Assembly (NCBI GenBank): GCA_015146655.1
Contig: VKHL01000042.1
Span: 62,001-126,000 of the forward strand
Reading direction: 5' to 3'
Source of the DNA: Ochromonas danica
Lineage: Eukaryota; Sar; Chrysophyceae; Chromulinales; Chromulinaceae
DNA length: 64,000 bases
Part shown: piece by piece, positions 24,524 to 42,600 of the stretch
Layout of the letters: every line of letters begins with the position of its first letter
Numbering within the stretch: the first letter of the stretch is position 1
Made by a program: the position numbers and the translations under genes
The notes under the pieces: generated by a model
What the model was told of the DNA's origin: nothing
Databases searched by the model: none
Seen by the model: only the letters and a program-made list of their open reading frames with translations

Positions 24524-27500
24524 ATGCAATCATCACCAAGTAAATCCCAGAAAGGTGATTCTTCAAGTCTTGCGAAGCTTCGCTTTAAGAAAGCCGCAGA
24601 GACAATCGCCATTGCTCGACAGATTGTCGACAATTTAACAGACACTACTGAACAAAAGAAAAGTCTTTCTGATGTACATACAGCACCAGATTGTTTAAAG
24701 AATGTATTAGATCGTATGAAACAATTAGGAATTAAGAAAATCCGTGGAAATGGAAATTCTGATGAAGATGATCCGCAGAAACGGTAAACCACTTCGGCCT
24801 TTGTCTTGTCTTGTCTTGTGGAGCACATGTGATTCGTCATCTAGATCCCTCCCCTTAGCTAATTTATGCACATACATACGTACACATACACACACACAAA
24901 CACACGCACACATATATAGTATATATATACACACATATATAGTATATATACACACACATATAGTTATTATTGACATGCTGATTTCTTTTCTCTGTCACAG
25001 AATCCTCAACAAGAAATTGATGTCGCCTCTCCTTCTAAGTGGTATTGATATTGGTGAAGTGAATGCTGCCTTGGACTCTAAAGTTGATGACCTTTATGAA
25101 CAAGTCACATTTGAAGGAAGATTGTTAGTCAAGAAAGAAGATTATGAATCAGTTTCATTCTCTCGATATGATAGTATACATGATCGATTTATCTTTTCCA
25201 CTAGCGTAATGATCAAACCAAAGAAAGAGAATCATGTTCGTCCAGCTTCATCAGTTGATATCATACAAAAGTTACAAAGAGATATCCAAAAGAAAAAGCG
25301 TAAGAGTCATGGTTCTTTACCGCCACTCTTACACGCAGCAGCAGCACATTTGAATCCTTCCGAGCAGGCCATTCCATCACGTCATGGACTTCATCTTAAA
25401 CTACCTAAGAATGAAGCGAGTAAGTATTTTGGAGATCATGCAAGAATGCAATTTTTCGAACATTATCGTCATATGGCACAGAATTTGCATCTTATAGCAC
25501 CCAATGGAATGAGTAGTCGTTATGTATCAGAAAGTCGTATTGGGACTGCTATGTCACCATCAGCAGCAGGTATTGGAGGAGATGATGATCTGTCAGCAAT
25601 GGGATCAAATCTTGACGAACCAAGCTATCAACTCTCTGCCATGAATTCCTTTTCAAATGCATTACATTCAGTTGATGAAGAATTCTTTAATGGTCTACAA
25701 TCAATCTCAACACAAGAACATCAAACATTACGAAAAGCATTAGATACAGAATTACTTAATACACGTTCTTTTGGTAGTTATCATATACCTCTTGCAGGAA
25801 AGGAAAAAGAAAGAGAAAAAGAAGAAGTAAAGTCGTCGTTAGGTCGTAAAGGTGCAAGGTTATCGTTATCAACTAACAACAGTGCTGTTGAAGCCTCTAT
25901 AGTCTCATCATCATCATCTGTTTCCTCTGCCTCAGTGATGTCATCAACATCATCTACTACATCGTTTACTTCCTCACAACAACAGTTATCAATGTTTTCT
26001 GATGCGATAAGTCTAAAACAAGGTAGAATTGCTAAAAATCGAGAAATTGCATCTACTTCTTTAGTAGCCTTAGATAAATTAAATGAAATTACTCCAGGCT
26101 CTCCAAGAACGAAATATATTGCTGGTTGTCTTCGAGAAGGACTTCGTCCTCTTCCTAACCTTGTTATTCGTCGTGATTTCTCAGCTGAATTAGATCTTTC
26201 TCATTATAGTATGGGTGATGAAATGGGAAGAGTTCTAGCTGAAGCATTACGTGAATTACCTTGTATTGAAGCAATTAATTTGAATGATAATAACCTTACA
26301 GATGATTCATTACAATATCTTATTGAAGCTATTATTGCTATTACAACATTACGTGAATTAGATTTATCACGTAATAAGATTGATGGACAATCATCTGATG
26401 CCTTAGCAGAATATCTTTCTCGATCAGATTGTCCGATAATTAAGTTAACATTACAAAATGCTGATGTTGATGATGGTGAATGTGATCGATTTGTACAATG
26501 TTTAGTAAGTAATCAACAATTATTAGAATTAGATTTATCTGCTAATCTCTTAGGATCAGCTGAACCACCACGTAGTGATGATGCAAGTCAAGTTAATAAC
26601 TATAGTGCTAGTAAGAAATATACTACTAATAGTCATGTTAATGATGATGAAGAGAGAACAGGTGGAATTGCTATTGCAGAGTTTATCCAATCTGAATCAT
26701 GTCGATTACAAACATTAAAATTAGGATGGAATTCTATACGATCACGTTCAGCTGTTGCCTTAACAAGTGCTCTTGCTATTAATAAAACATTAACCTATCT
26801 TGATCTAAATAATAATGGAATGGGTTATGAAGCAGGTGAAGCATTAGGTGATGCTATTATGGAAAATCGTACTTTACGTACATTACTTGTTAGTGGGAAT
26901 AACCTTACAGCTACAGCTTGTATATGTATATGTGTAGGTATTGTTGAAAATCTTGCATTAAATCGTGTTGAGATGAATGATAATCCTATTGGTGCAGTAG
27001 GTGTACGAATGATTATGTTAGTTTCAGTAGCATTAGGTAGTCGTGTCAAACTAGAAGCAAAGAATTGTAATGTCATTGCTACTGATGAGAAATGCTGGTA
27101 TAATCCTTCTAAACCATGTGCTGACTATGTACTACATCTTAATCGTTTTTATGATCGTGCTGTAGCATTTCATTTATTACATGTTGTTGCAGCACATAAT
27201 AGTTATATTTTTAGTACAGCAACCTATGAAGAACGTGGACCAACATCAGCTATACCATTACGTCTTATACAAGGTATAGCAAAAGATCGTGAACAATTCT
27301 TTGATGAAGAACAAAAGAAAAATGTTTCAGGATTAAGATTAGTTGTTTCAGCTGCTTCTAATACACAATTAGCACATGAACTCTTCTTTGAAGCTGATGC
27401 TGATCATAGTGGGAAATTAGATAAAGAAGAATTATCAGAAGTATTAAATAAGATTGGTTTTATTATTGAAGAAGATCGTTTACATGATATTATGGCAGTC

Positions 27501-29582
27501 TTTGATGTAGATGGTGCAGGTACAATCGATTTACAAGAATTTATGAGTTTATTAAAATCACAACAACGTGAAGCAAATTTACGTATACGTGATTTAACAG
27601 AATATCCTATTATGACCTTACCAAATGAAATTAATAAGAAATATATGCCACCCAAAAAAGGTATATTAAGATGTAAAGTGATTGATGGATTTGTACAGAA
27701 AAAGAAATTTTATACAATATCAAGTATTGATCAAAAATATGCTTATAATATGGCAAAAGGTATGGGTGATGTAACAATGGTAACAGAAGCTGTTAAACAT
27801 AATAAAATACGTTTTGATGAAGCTTATAGTATTTATAAATCAGTCTATAATGAAATACATGATAAAGCAGGTACATTAATACGTGTTTTACCATTAATGA
27901 CACATTCATCTGATGCAAGACAATTAGTATCTAAAGTAACGAATGATAGTCGAATTGAATTAGCACGTATTAAACTATCATTTGGTGCAACATTTAGACC
28001 AATGTTAGGTAATTTCAATGGATATTATTGTCTTGATTTAAGTAAAGATCTTCATCGTATTTGTCTTTCTCGTTTATTATTGGAATCAGAAACAATGAAT
28101 AGTCGACGATCAGGTTTATCTATTATTGGACCTGGTAAAGTTGGTGATTTAAGTCAAAGTGGTAATTGGTCATGTTTTCGTAATGAAGTCTATAATGGTA
28201 TTCGTATACCTATTAATCCTAAAATGTTCACACCAATGCCACAGACAGGTATTATAGAATTTGATTTTAGTGGTAGTACACGTCCTAATGGTGGAGAATT
28301 AAAAATTAGTGATCGAAGATTTTGTAAAGCATTACAAAATATTTGTATGATGAAAGCAGAACAATTTGATTATAATATGGAAAGACTTGCTGAAATGAAA
28401 CGTCGAGCACATATTAAGAGTCAAGATCAAAGTCTTTTCATGCCAATGTATGCTTTTTCTATACCAAAAGCAATGGAAATTGGACGATGTAATGATGAAT
28501 TTTATGAAAATTTATTAGAACGTCAAAAGTTTTATCGTTCAGGAATGAAGAAAGAAGAAATTAAACCACATTTTAATATGATGAGACGTGGTAGTAGTCA
28601 AACAAGTTTAGGAGGAAATTCTGTTGGTGATGATGCTAGTATGACTGGATCAGTTGCTACAGAATTTACAAATGACCAACCATCACTAACTAACAACAAT
28701 AACACTGCTAATGCTGGTGATACAGATAGTGATGATGATGAAGAAGGTGATGATGATGGAGATGAAGATGGAATGGAAGGAAAGCAATATATTTCACCAC
28801 AACAAATGTTAGAATTAAGACAAAAGCGTATTGCTGATCAACGACGTCGTTTAGCAAAAATATTACAATTACCGAATATTTCACGTGCTGCTAAAGCTAA
28901 ACGTTTAGTTGATGTCATTGATGAAACATTCAATCAATTATGGATTTATTCTCGTCATTTAGCTTTAATTCTAATCTTATTTAAAGAAATGCTTGGAACA
29001 CCTGCAAGATGTAAATATTTTGGATCTTATTTAGTAGAAATTGTTGTCATTCTTTTCTCTCGTATTGTTGATCTACATAATTTTGAATTGATTTGGGAAG
29101 TCTTGGAAGCACCTGATTGCTCTGCTGTCATGTGTCGATTGGGTATTCTAAATCTATTCAATCCATTTAAACCAGAGACCACTTTGGAACTTTGTATGGA
29201 TCGTAGAGAAGAGCGTATGGTTGCTAAGATGATTGTTTATCTCTCTGTTATTGAGCCAGGACTCAATTTGACATTTAAACAATTTCAATGGAAACGTGAT
29301 ATAGATCCTATTCCCGGATGGGATGTAACAGAACCATGGATGACAGAAAGTGGAATGTCTGCTCATGGTTATTTTGCCTTTACTTATTATTCTGGTGAAG
29401 GGAAAAATAAGAATGGATGTATACCAGATGTATTTTTACGTAAAGCTCTTACAGCTCTTGTGCTTTTAAATGAGAATGAAGTCTATGCTGAAGATGAAGG
29501 AATGCCAGATGTACTTGTCAACACACCCGCAATTCATTATAACAACAATCGTGATGTTTGGGTGAATTACTTGGGGTTTTGA
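24524..29582 (+). CDS. LRR and EF-hand protein, 1,613 aa
   Basis: Exons 24524-24783 and 25001-29582. The first exon is basic and helical. Ribonuclease-inhibitor-type leucine-rich repeats run at about residues 480-775, with repeated L-x-L-x-x-N cores such as LRELDLSRNKIDG and LTYLDLNNNGMG. Two EF-hands follow at about 880-950. Their loops, DADHSGKLDKEE and DVDGAGTIDLQE, keep all calcium ligands. The C-terminal 650 residues are unassigned, with an acidic Asp/Glu/Gly stretch near residue 1330. The EF-hands imply calcium binding; LRRs bind proteins. A role in motility or calcium signalling is plausible but unproven. Codon use from about 26.1 kb is much more AT-rich (TTA, AAT, GAT, CGT) than in the first 14 kb. 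The 217-bp intron carries a dinucleotide repeat. Confidence 0.8.
24867..24963. repeat. CA/TA dinucleotide repeat in intron
   Basis: A mixed (CA)n/(TA)n microsatellite fills the second half of the only intron of the LRR/EF-hand gene. It includes two near-copies of ACACATATATAGTATATA. It ends about 37 bp before the 3' splice site. Confidence 0.85.
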
Positions 29583-30092
29583 TCATCTGCCTCTTCTTCT
29601 TGTTGTTGTTCTTGTTGTTCTTGTTCTTGTTGTTTTCGTTTTTGTTGTCTTCGCTGATGCTATAATTGATATAGTCATATTATTTGTTTTACTTGTGAAC
29701 AATTCGTCATTATCTCTACGTGGGTTGCAATAACTTGAAAATTCCGGAATCAAATCGATAATTTGGGCACAGCTGCGACGAATTTTCCAGATCCAGCAGA
29801 TGACAAAATTCAGTGAAAATTCAGTGAGCATTGACCAAAAGCAAAATGATTGGGAGGTTCTTGCCTCTGTGGGCTTAACCGTAGACTACGGTTGAGATGA
29901 CTGGGACGGTACAGTTTCTGATCACTGTCTGAGCAAAGGTATGACAAATCAGGTCCTTGTGATCAGACTCCATTTTGCTTGAAGTCAAAGGTATTCCAAG
30001 TTACCGTTAACCTATGTTACTACAGCAATCGCTTGTGTAGATAATAAAAGACACAATTCAAAACATTGATCTTCTTCAATCTTTAGATCATT
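29583..30092. other. intergenic, T/G-rich start, no gene seen
   Basis: The LRR/EF-hand gene (plus) and copine A (minus) converge here, so the interval should hold two 3' UTRs. Directly after the LRR stop is a TTGTTGTTC-like tract (about 29597-29650). I see no gene or RNA. The minus-strand frame at 29583-29831 only translates this repeat. Confidence 0.5.
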
Positions 30093-32228
30093 TTATCTCC
30101 CAACCGGACGACCAGGTGTAATTCCTCTCTTCTCCATAAAAGACAAAAGTTGTGTAGGTATTTCTTCCAAAAGCTCTTGAGCCACTGCTGGTACTCCTCT
30201 ATCCAAGTTTGCTTTAAATCTGCATACCAGAGGAAACCATGTCAACATATCTCAATAACGACTTCATATCATATAAAACACTGATAACGCGACTTACTCA
30301 ACGAATTGAACGATGTCTCTCTCCGCCACCTTGCTGCCCACCTTCAACAAGCCTTTGTCTGCATCCAGCAGATGCATGTCTTTGAAGTCAGCGTTACCCA
30401 ACCCGATGATTACGATAGACAGAGCCTCCTTCGATGCCTACCGAGCGCACCACATTACAAACACATACACCACATTCATTAAAACACAACTATCCAGCAG
30501 TCTCCTCCTTCCTTCCACATCAACTCACCTCGATGATAGCTTGAGCAGTCTCCTCCATGTCATTCACCGTGCCATCCGTCAACACCAACAACACCGTGTA
30601 CTTCTGTCGCTCCTGACTGCATCCAACGGCTCTCACTTCGTTTCTCACTGTGTTCAGAATGGGACCCAACAGAGTGGGTCCAGATAACATCAGGTTGGGT
30701 AAGCAGCCACGATAAACACGTAAGATGCCCTCCACGCCTTGAACCTCAGCTCCGCCCAACGACAAGCAGTGTTGAACAGGGCTAAATTGTCCATCAGCCT
30801 CACGTACTCGTGCACCGAAGCCGTACACTGGGTATTTCTTATCGCTATCATAATGCTCCAAGATACGACCCACACACTAAACAAGAAGATAGACAAGCAG
30901 AAAGAAGAAAATTAGACCAAGTGTGAAGTACGAATAACAAGATACCGCCAAGCATCAACTACTGTTCCCACTATACACTACATCGCCAACGCAAATAAAC
31001 TTCCACTTACCGAGATCGCTTCTTCGTACTGATTCTGAGTGCGACCAGTACTATCGATGTAATGCAGGGAGCTGCTCTGACTTGGATCTCCATTCGACCC
31101 CGTGAAGTCTATCGCCACCACCAAAGAGATCTCACATCCGCCGGCTATGAACTCCGCGAAAGTAGGATGGTGCTCGATATGCACATTGGCTGCTACCAGA
31201 GTTCCGCTGTTCACATAGTTCTTCTTCTTTGCCTTCACTGCGGGTTCGATCACATCGAAAGGAGCGTTGTTGGCATTCAACAGACCTCTCACACTCGTCT
31301 TCACTTCTCCCATCGTCTGGTGTTTGCCACTACTTTCCCAGTCATAGATCTCGATCTTCAGAGGTCTGTCCAAGTCTTGATTACATAATCGAGACATGCT
31401 GATCTTCGCCTCTCCCCATCTCGGATTCAGACTGTTGTCGATCTTGATGCTCTTCCACACTACGGTGTAGCTTCCATCCTCATTCATTCTGTTTATAGAC
31501 ACAAGATAAAAGGCACGAGATAAAAGTGGAGGTTCAGTGACTTCAAAGTGTAGCGAATAAACAGAAAGGCTGGTTGTGCATACCTCGAAACTACCAGGAA
31601 GGGATCTGACTTGCCAAAGAAGCCATCTTTGTTGGCTAACTTGTTGCCAGAAAAACTCACACACAGCAGATCGCGAGTGCCTGTTTGGGACTCAGCCCGA
31701 ACATCCACACTGCTATCTCCCGCATGCTGTCCCGATAGCTTCAGATTCAATGTCTGACCTGAGCTGCGCATCAAGCGACCGATCTCAAAGCGAGCTTCTC
31801 CGATCAGCTCGTGGTTGCTCTCCTGTTCCGGTGAGCCACGGCTAGGGTTGTAGTGGAAGACCTTGACAATGACTTCTTGTGCAATCTCGAACATGTAGTT
31901 CAAGACGATGGGTGCCACCCAATGAGGGTTCACATTGTCTTTGATAACTTCCTGCAATCACGTTTGGTTATTAGGCGATGCGTTTCATGGATTTTGGGTA
32001 GTACAGTACTTACAGTGGTAGCAACCTTGGTTGTCGCCTTTTTGACAGGATCGTAATTGTAAAGGACAACGAACGGATCTGTCATGCTATGGGCAACATG
32101 TGAACACAACACATCAAACTACAACAACATCATGGAAGATTATGAACCTACTTGAAAGTATGTAGCTTAGGCAACTGCCTAGCAGATAGGAAGATATCCA
32201 ACTTCTCAATAGTGATATCGACAGACAT
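30093..32228 (-). CDS. CPNE: copine A, 536 aa
   Basis: Seven exons: 32228-32152, 32086-32014, 31951-31584, 31488-31011, 30876-30529, 30437-30298, 30219-30093. Copines are cytosolic proteins that bind phospholipid membranes in response to calcium. Two C2 domains (about 1-125 and 130-265) are followed by a vWA-like copine domain (about 280-510); IDFTGSNGDPS is the MIDAS-like site. Exon lengths are identical to copines B and C. Exons 1, 2 and 7 have clearly diverged from them (EKLDIFLSARQLPKLHTF; EFKANLDRGVPAVAQ), whereas most of exons 3-6 and introns 3 and 4 are almost or fully identical to copine B. That is the mark of recent gene conversion. The gene is head-to-head with copine B, 201 bp away. 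Confidence 0.93.
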
Positions 32229-32429
32229 ACTCTACTCTTATTCTGTTGCTTCTTGGCTTTCTCTTGGCTTTTCGATTGTCAAAGCTCAACAAGTGCCTGC
32301 TAATTACTATTTGCGTGGGACTCTCTGAGAGAACTCGGCTGGAACGGCAACTTTGACGTCGAAATTTTGACATCAAACAAGATCCATCAAATCCTGCTGG
32401 GAAAGAGTAAAGAAAAGCTAAGTAAAGTC
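32229..32429. promoter_or_regulatory. bidirectional promoter between copines A and B
   Basis: Only 201 bp separate the two copine start codons, so both promoters and 5' UTRs must share this space. It does not look like an inverted repeat itself, although the flanking genes do. No named element is recognisable. Confidence 0.5.
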
Positions 32430-34606
<2,177 letters not shown>

Positions 34607-35029
34607 AGGAGATCCTTTATGACTGTCAATGTATCTATCCATTTCAGATCATATAATTCGATAGCTGATATTGTGTCTAATCACGGAAAATTGTGAACGC
34701 TTCATTTTCCTTGATGAATAATTGTCAGCATAACGTCGTGTTGGTTAATGCATCATAATACTATTTACCGATCCCACACATCTGTGTTATCCCAGCAAGG
34801 CAGGTGTTGGTATTGTGCTTGGCTTGATTTTTTAAACAGACAAGTAAAAACCAACACTTTCGATATTCCTTTGAAGTGTTTTCAAAGAGCGATACCACAA
34901 CAAAGTTGATCTCGGAACATTTTGGTTTTTAGTCAGCACTCTGGAAATTGAAAATTCGTCCTGCTACCGGTACTCCTCCAGTTTTGACGTCCGGACGTGT
35001 CAGCATCCTCTGTGTGCTACCCACATACA

Positions 35030-35110
<81 letters not shown>

Positions 35111-35281
35111 GGTTCTCTGATGTTTGAAGAAGACAGAGAAAACGACCATCAAAGACAAATCAGATTCATTATATAGATTAGCAGAAATTAAGTTTACTAC
35201 AGTACTCGGCCTGTACTTCTACACAGTACGGCAATATTTCAACAGAATAGATTATCAAGAAAAGAAAAGCTAGCAGCCACT
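34607..35281. other. intergenic with CA microsatellite
   Basis: Copine B and the alcohol dehydrogenase converge here. The first 60 bp resemble the 3' flank of copine C, marking one end of the duplicated unit. The rest has no recognisable gene. A pure CA repeat is listed separately. Confidence 0.6.
35032..35108. repeat. (CA)n microsatellite, about 38 units
   Basis: An uninterrupted CA dinucleotide run lies between copine B and the alcohol dehydrogenase gene. No gene overlaps it. Confidence 0.97.
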
Positions 35282-36432
35282 TCACATAGCGGCAGCGTAG
35301 ATACCAATTACATCCTTCAGAGTGAGGATACGAGGATTGGTTAAGGAACAAACATCCTTCATGGCGTTCTCAACCATGATCTGGAAGTCCTTCTCCTTCA
35401 CATTCACCTCCTTGAGACCAGCAGGAATTCCCACATCCTTAGACAGAACCTGGATTGCCTCCAAAGCCTTCTCAGCTCCAGCGCGAGGAGGCAAGCCGTC
35501 GATGTTCTCACCCAAAGCTCTGGCCACATCGCAGTAGCGGTCCAGACGAGAGATCAAGTTGAAGCGAGAGACATGGGGCAACAAGATTGCATTGCACATG
35601 CCATGAGGAAGATCATAGAAGCCACCCAACTGGTGAGACATGGCATGGACATAACCCAAGAGGGCATTGTTGAAGGCCATACCGGCCAGGTACTGAGCAT
35701 AAGCCATCTGATTACGAGCGTTCATATGATGAGATGCTTACGGAGATGCTTGGAGATGAGGGAGATGGTCTGGAGAGCGCAAGCATCGATCACTGGGGTG
35801 GCAATGGTGGACACGTAGGCCTCGACGGCGTGGGTCAAGGCGTCCATACCAGTACAGGCAGTGAGGAAAGGAGGCATGTCCTCCATCAACTCGGGGTCGT
35901 TGATAGCAACATTGGGAGTGATTTTATGGTCCCCGATGGCCATCTTGACGTTGTTGGAGGTGTTGGTGATGACGCAGAAGCGAGACATCTCACTGGCAGT
36001 GCCAGCGGTGGTGTTGACGGCGATGAAAGGAGGCATGGCATTGATGACCTTGTCCACGCCCTCGTAGTCATGGATCTTCTTGCCATTGGTAGCAACAATA
36101 CCAATACCCTTACCGCAATCATGAGAGCTGCCACCTCCCAAAGTGATGATAGCATCGCAGTTATTCTTCTTGTAAAGTTCAACACCCTCGTGGACGTTCT
36201 TGTAGGTGGGGTTAGGAACGGTCTTGTCGTAGATGACAGCATCATGGCCAGTCTCCTTCTTGATGAGGCTAGCAATCAGGTCAGCCTTGCCCATCTTGAC
36301 CATGCCACTGTCAGTGACGATGAGAGGCTTCTTGGAGCCCAAGCCGGCAACACGGGCACCAAGCTCTCCAACGCAGCCGATGCCCATGAGAGAGACGCTA
36401 GGCATGAAGAAATCATAAGTTTGGCGGATCAT
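35282..36432 (-). CDS. iron-containing alcohol dehydrogenase, Zymomonas AdhB type, with a frame break
   Basis: About 380 aa, no intron. The enzyme interconverts ethanol and acetaldehyde with NAD(H). The NAD-binding glycine motif is LGGGSSHDCGKGIGIVATNG. The metal ligands lie in DPELMEDM...TGMDALTHAVEAY and in GYVHAMSHQLGGFYDLPHG. Similarity to bacterial AdhB (Zymomonas) is evident along the whole length, so bacterial origin by transfer is likely. The ATG at 36432 (MIRQTYDFFMPSV) fits the family N-terminus. At about 35733-35742 the frame shifts: upstream reads SLISKHLRK and then leaves frame; downstream resumes as MNARNQMAYAQYLAG. Compared with family spacing, about 10 nt are missing (three residues plus one base). 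No GT-AG intron repairs it. It is either a real small deletion that disables the gene or an assembly error. The gene lies between copines B and C, opposite to both. Confidence 0.85.
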
Positions 36433-36823
36433 CTTGTTTTGCTTTAGAAGTTTTTCTGGGGAGGTTGTGGACTTGCAGGTTGAATGATTTCGATTGTGAA
36501 TTAATGCCAGCAGTCGATCGATTCGATCATTGCATTCGCATCTGAGGCAAGTCTCCAAAGAACAAGCTGGTTGAAGTAACCAAGTCGGATCATCAATCAC
36601 ACTCTCATCGCCGACTGGAACTTCGACCGAGACGCGCATGTGGCTAAACCCCGGTTGCAGAAAATGGATTCCCTGATTCCATGTGCGGGATTCCATGGAA
36701 CATGTTGGTTGAGTGGAAAATCCTTCCTGATGCATTGCAAATTGCGCGGCAAGCACTTGCTGTTCCCATCATCATCATCATCATCATCATCATCGTCATC
36801 AAATCCAAAAGCAAAGCTAAGTC
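36433..36823. promoter_or_regulatory. divergent interval between alcohol dehydrogenase and copine C
   Basis: This 391-bp head-to-head interval carries the promoters of both genes. A (CAT)n run lies at about 36769-36797. The last 30 bp before copine C resemble the copine B leader, which marks the left end of the copied unit. The dehydrogenase frame stays open to 36756 but reads nothing like the family, so I treat it as 5' flank. Confidence 0.45.
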
Positions 36824-39036
<2,213 letters not shown>

Positions 39037-39653
39037 AGGAGATCCTTTATGACTGTCAATTTATCTATCCATTTCAGATCATATAATTGTTGATCATTGC
39101 CAAATTGTGATTTCTTATCGCATGAGGAGACGCTCTATCACTTAAAGGTGTAAAACCTATCCTTTGTTATATCATTCTATTCTAGTCAATCAAGCTATTG
39201 TAAATGTGATAAGATTCACTAATTTGACAGAATCAATACTTGTGTTTTCTTGTTCTTGTGTATTTTTGATGTTAGTCACAAGCAGACTATCTTGAAGAAG
39301 GAACACGAACAGTTATTAGTTAGTTGACTACAGTAGCCTTCACTTGCCAGACAAAGCCTTCGATCCATGGCCAGCAGAATATCTAGTAGATATCATACAA
39401 TCTTGCCATGTTATTATCTCCATGAAGTATCCTTCTTCTTATTAAAGAGAAACTTGATATCAATCGAATGCTTTGGAAGAGACTTGTATCATATCATATT
39501 ATATTATATTCATTCGATGGTTCATGTTTGAATGCGATGATGCATTCAGATGGTATTCACCACCTCACTGTTATCTTACTCTGTAGTGTTACTTGTATTG
39601 TAACTGTATATATTACATATAAGCTAACATAGACTAGACATGACTGGACTGGA
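39037..39653. other. intergenic, convergent 3' ends, no gene seen
   Basis: Copine C (plus) and the zinc-finger/LRR gene (minus) converge. The sequence is AT-rich; the first 55 bp match the copine B 3' flank. No motif, RNA gene or tandem repeat of note is seen. Confidence 0.6.
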
Positions 39654-42600
39654 CTATATCAATCGCATTGTCTCTCTATTCTTAATGATCCCATATTCTC
39701 TCAATTCATAACAATCAATCTCATCAATTGCACTATAAGAAATCATTGGTGAAGTATTATGTAAGACATGATGTAATGATGATTTCTTAGTCATGGCATT
39801 GTTATTTTCAATACTCTTCTTGTTTTCATTAATCACTAATGAACACTTACTTAATAGTCTATATCGAATTTCAATCGCAGTTAATGAATCAGAAGGGAAG
39901 AGATTATTCATAAAGAAGATCTTCTTTAATGGTAAAGAATGTAGTACTATAGTAGAGTCTTTGACTTTGACATGGTCTGTGTCTTCTTGTTCATCTTCTT
40001 CTTTTTCTTCATTCATATCTTCAATTTTCGATATCGATGCTCTTCTTTGATCATTATTGTTGTTACTATTGTAGGTATTACTACTACGAGTAGAAGATGT
40101 CAATCCAATACGACCAGTAGTAGTAGTAGTAGCATTAGTAGTGTTAGTGTTAGTATTAGTTGAGTCAGCAGCAAAGGAAATTGTCTTTGTATTCTGCTTG
40201 GAAGTTGTTGTTGTGGGCTTGTTCATATTCATATTCATCATTGTTTTAGTATTTGATGATAATGATAATGAAGGATTGTTAGTATTCTCTGTGACTAGTA
40301 CAGGAAAGGTCTTCTTCATAGCAGAATTAAGAAGACCATTACCACTACTACTACTATTACTATTATCCTTGTTATTGTTGTTGTTATTGGTGGTGGTGGT
40401 GTTATTGTGGTCATAGTCAAAGCTATTACGCATGGAAGATATTGTTTGTTTTGCAATAGGATTAGCATCCAATAATTCGATTAATTTCTCTTCACTTTTA
40501 CGAGTTAAGAAACAACCTGAAACATCCAGATATTCAATAGGAAATCCTTTTCGATTACCACTACCACTACTACCATCATTGACATCAGTAGTAGTAGTAG
40601 TGTTAGTGTTATTGTTATAATAGAGAATACTTGCTTGTGAATGTGAATCTACTGAAATATCATCTGTTACATTACTATTATCTTGATTAGTATGATGATT
40701 AAATACTGTTTGTAGTAATGTATTGACTAAAACAGTAAATCCACCATCTTGTATCTTATTATGAGCAACACTTAATGCTATTAGACTATATAATCCTTTT
40801 AATCCTGTTATAAAACGATTAATTTGATAGTTTGTATCTAATGTAAAATGATTTTTTGCTAAATCTAATAATCTTAATTGATGGAAATGTGTTAAATATT
40901 CAAATCCATCTGTTGCTATTGAAATAGCATTATTTTGTAAATCCATACGTAACATTCTATTTGCACCATCACCTGCTATAATACCTTGTAATAATAATTT
41001 TAAACCTAATTCACCTATACCAACTGAATTTAAATTAATATGTATTAAATGACATTTCTTATGTAAATGTGCATAAAGTAATTTACTTGATGGATAAGCA
41101 AGTTGTGGATTATAACCTAAATCTAATATACGTAAATCATTTAATTGATCCATTTTACAAAAGATTTTCAATAGAAAACGAAATGTTTCTAATGTAATAG
41201 TAGAATGTTGTATATCTAGATAATAGACTGTAGATTGTGCATAAAGGTTATTATTAATATCAACAGTCATCTTTCCTGTTAGATCAAGATAAGGTGTAAG
41301 ATAGAGATAAGGTATAACTAATCCTTTACGAATAGTTGTTGTTGTTGTAGTAGTGGATGTAGCAGTTGAATAAGATGTAAAGGAATTACCTCTTGACTGT
41401 AACGTTGTCGTCATACCACCACCACCACCACTACCACTACCACCACTATTACCATAAGCATTCCCTCCTGTTAATGTCCTCATATAACTATCATGTTCAA
41501 GTTGATTCATATTTCCTTCTTTTAAAGCACGATCTAATACACGTGTTCTTGCTGAATTTTGTCGTCGTAATTTGGATGCTGTAATAACATTTTGATAACT
41601 TTCTGTTACTTCTACAACTTTTTGTAAACTTAAATCACTATGTGTAAATTCATCAAATACTTCATTACCACTTACACTATATGATTCATCAACATGAACT
41701 TGTAAGATTGGTTTACCATCAGCTGTTGTAACTTGTTCTAGATGAACACGTAATGGACCATTATGATGATGATTACGAGGATTACGAGGATCATTCTTCT
41801 GTCCTATTCGATGTTGTTGTTGTTGTTGCTGCTGCTGCTGCTGCTTATGTTGTTGTTGATGGTGTGAGGTAATAGGAAGAAATCCATCAACTTCTATTTC
41901 AAGATCTGTTTTCATTCTTTCCATTTTACTAACTAATCCTTTATCATCATGATCTTTCTTTAATTCTAATGATTTCACTATTGATTTCATACTACCATGA
42001 ATATTATCTGTTGATGGTAAATCAGGATATAAATGCTTACCAGATAATGGACGATTTAATGAAAATAATTGTGCATTATTTAAGATATATCCATCATTAT
42101 CAATGACATCTACCATTGTCACCTTATGGGCTGCAGCTGCTGCTGCACTATTACCACTATTGGTAGTGTCATCGATTGTACCACTACCACTGTTGTTGTT
42201 ACCGTTTTCATGTTGTACCATATGAATATGATGTTCAATATGACCATCTTCTTTCACTTCTTTACGATTCCTTACCCTTCTAATAACATTATTACTATTG
42301 CTACTATTGTTACTATCTTTATTGTCAATGAGATGTACAATACCATGTTGACTACGTATTGATTTTTGTAATTCTTCACTATCAGGTGATTTGATTCGAT
42401 TCGACAGATGACTCGTCATAGTCATATTGTTCTTCTCATGATAGATACTACTATCTAATGGACCATTAGGAACACTAATTGAACCAACACCAACACCAGT
42501 ACCAGTAGCACCAGTACCTTTTGCTTTCAACTTCTCTTCTACTTCATGATGATAATGATCATATTCTGCTTTAGTATAAAGTTGAGAACCTGTTTTATGA

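Noticed and set aside
31062-31845. Antisense frames of 89 and 108 codons, repeated at all three copine loci
   Set aside because: They recur only because the copine exons are duplicated; no start context, no domains.
35734-36447. A 237-codon open frame on the plus strand, opposite the alcohol dehydrogenase
   Set aside because: It mirrors the codon bias of the real gene on the other strand and has no motif; the minus-strand protein has clear catalytic residues.
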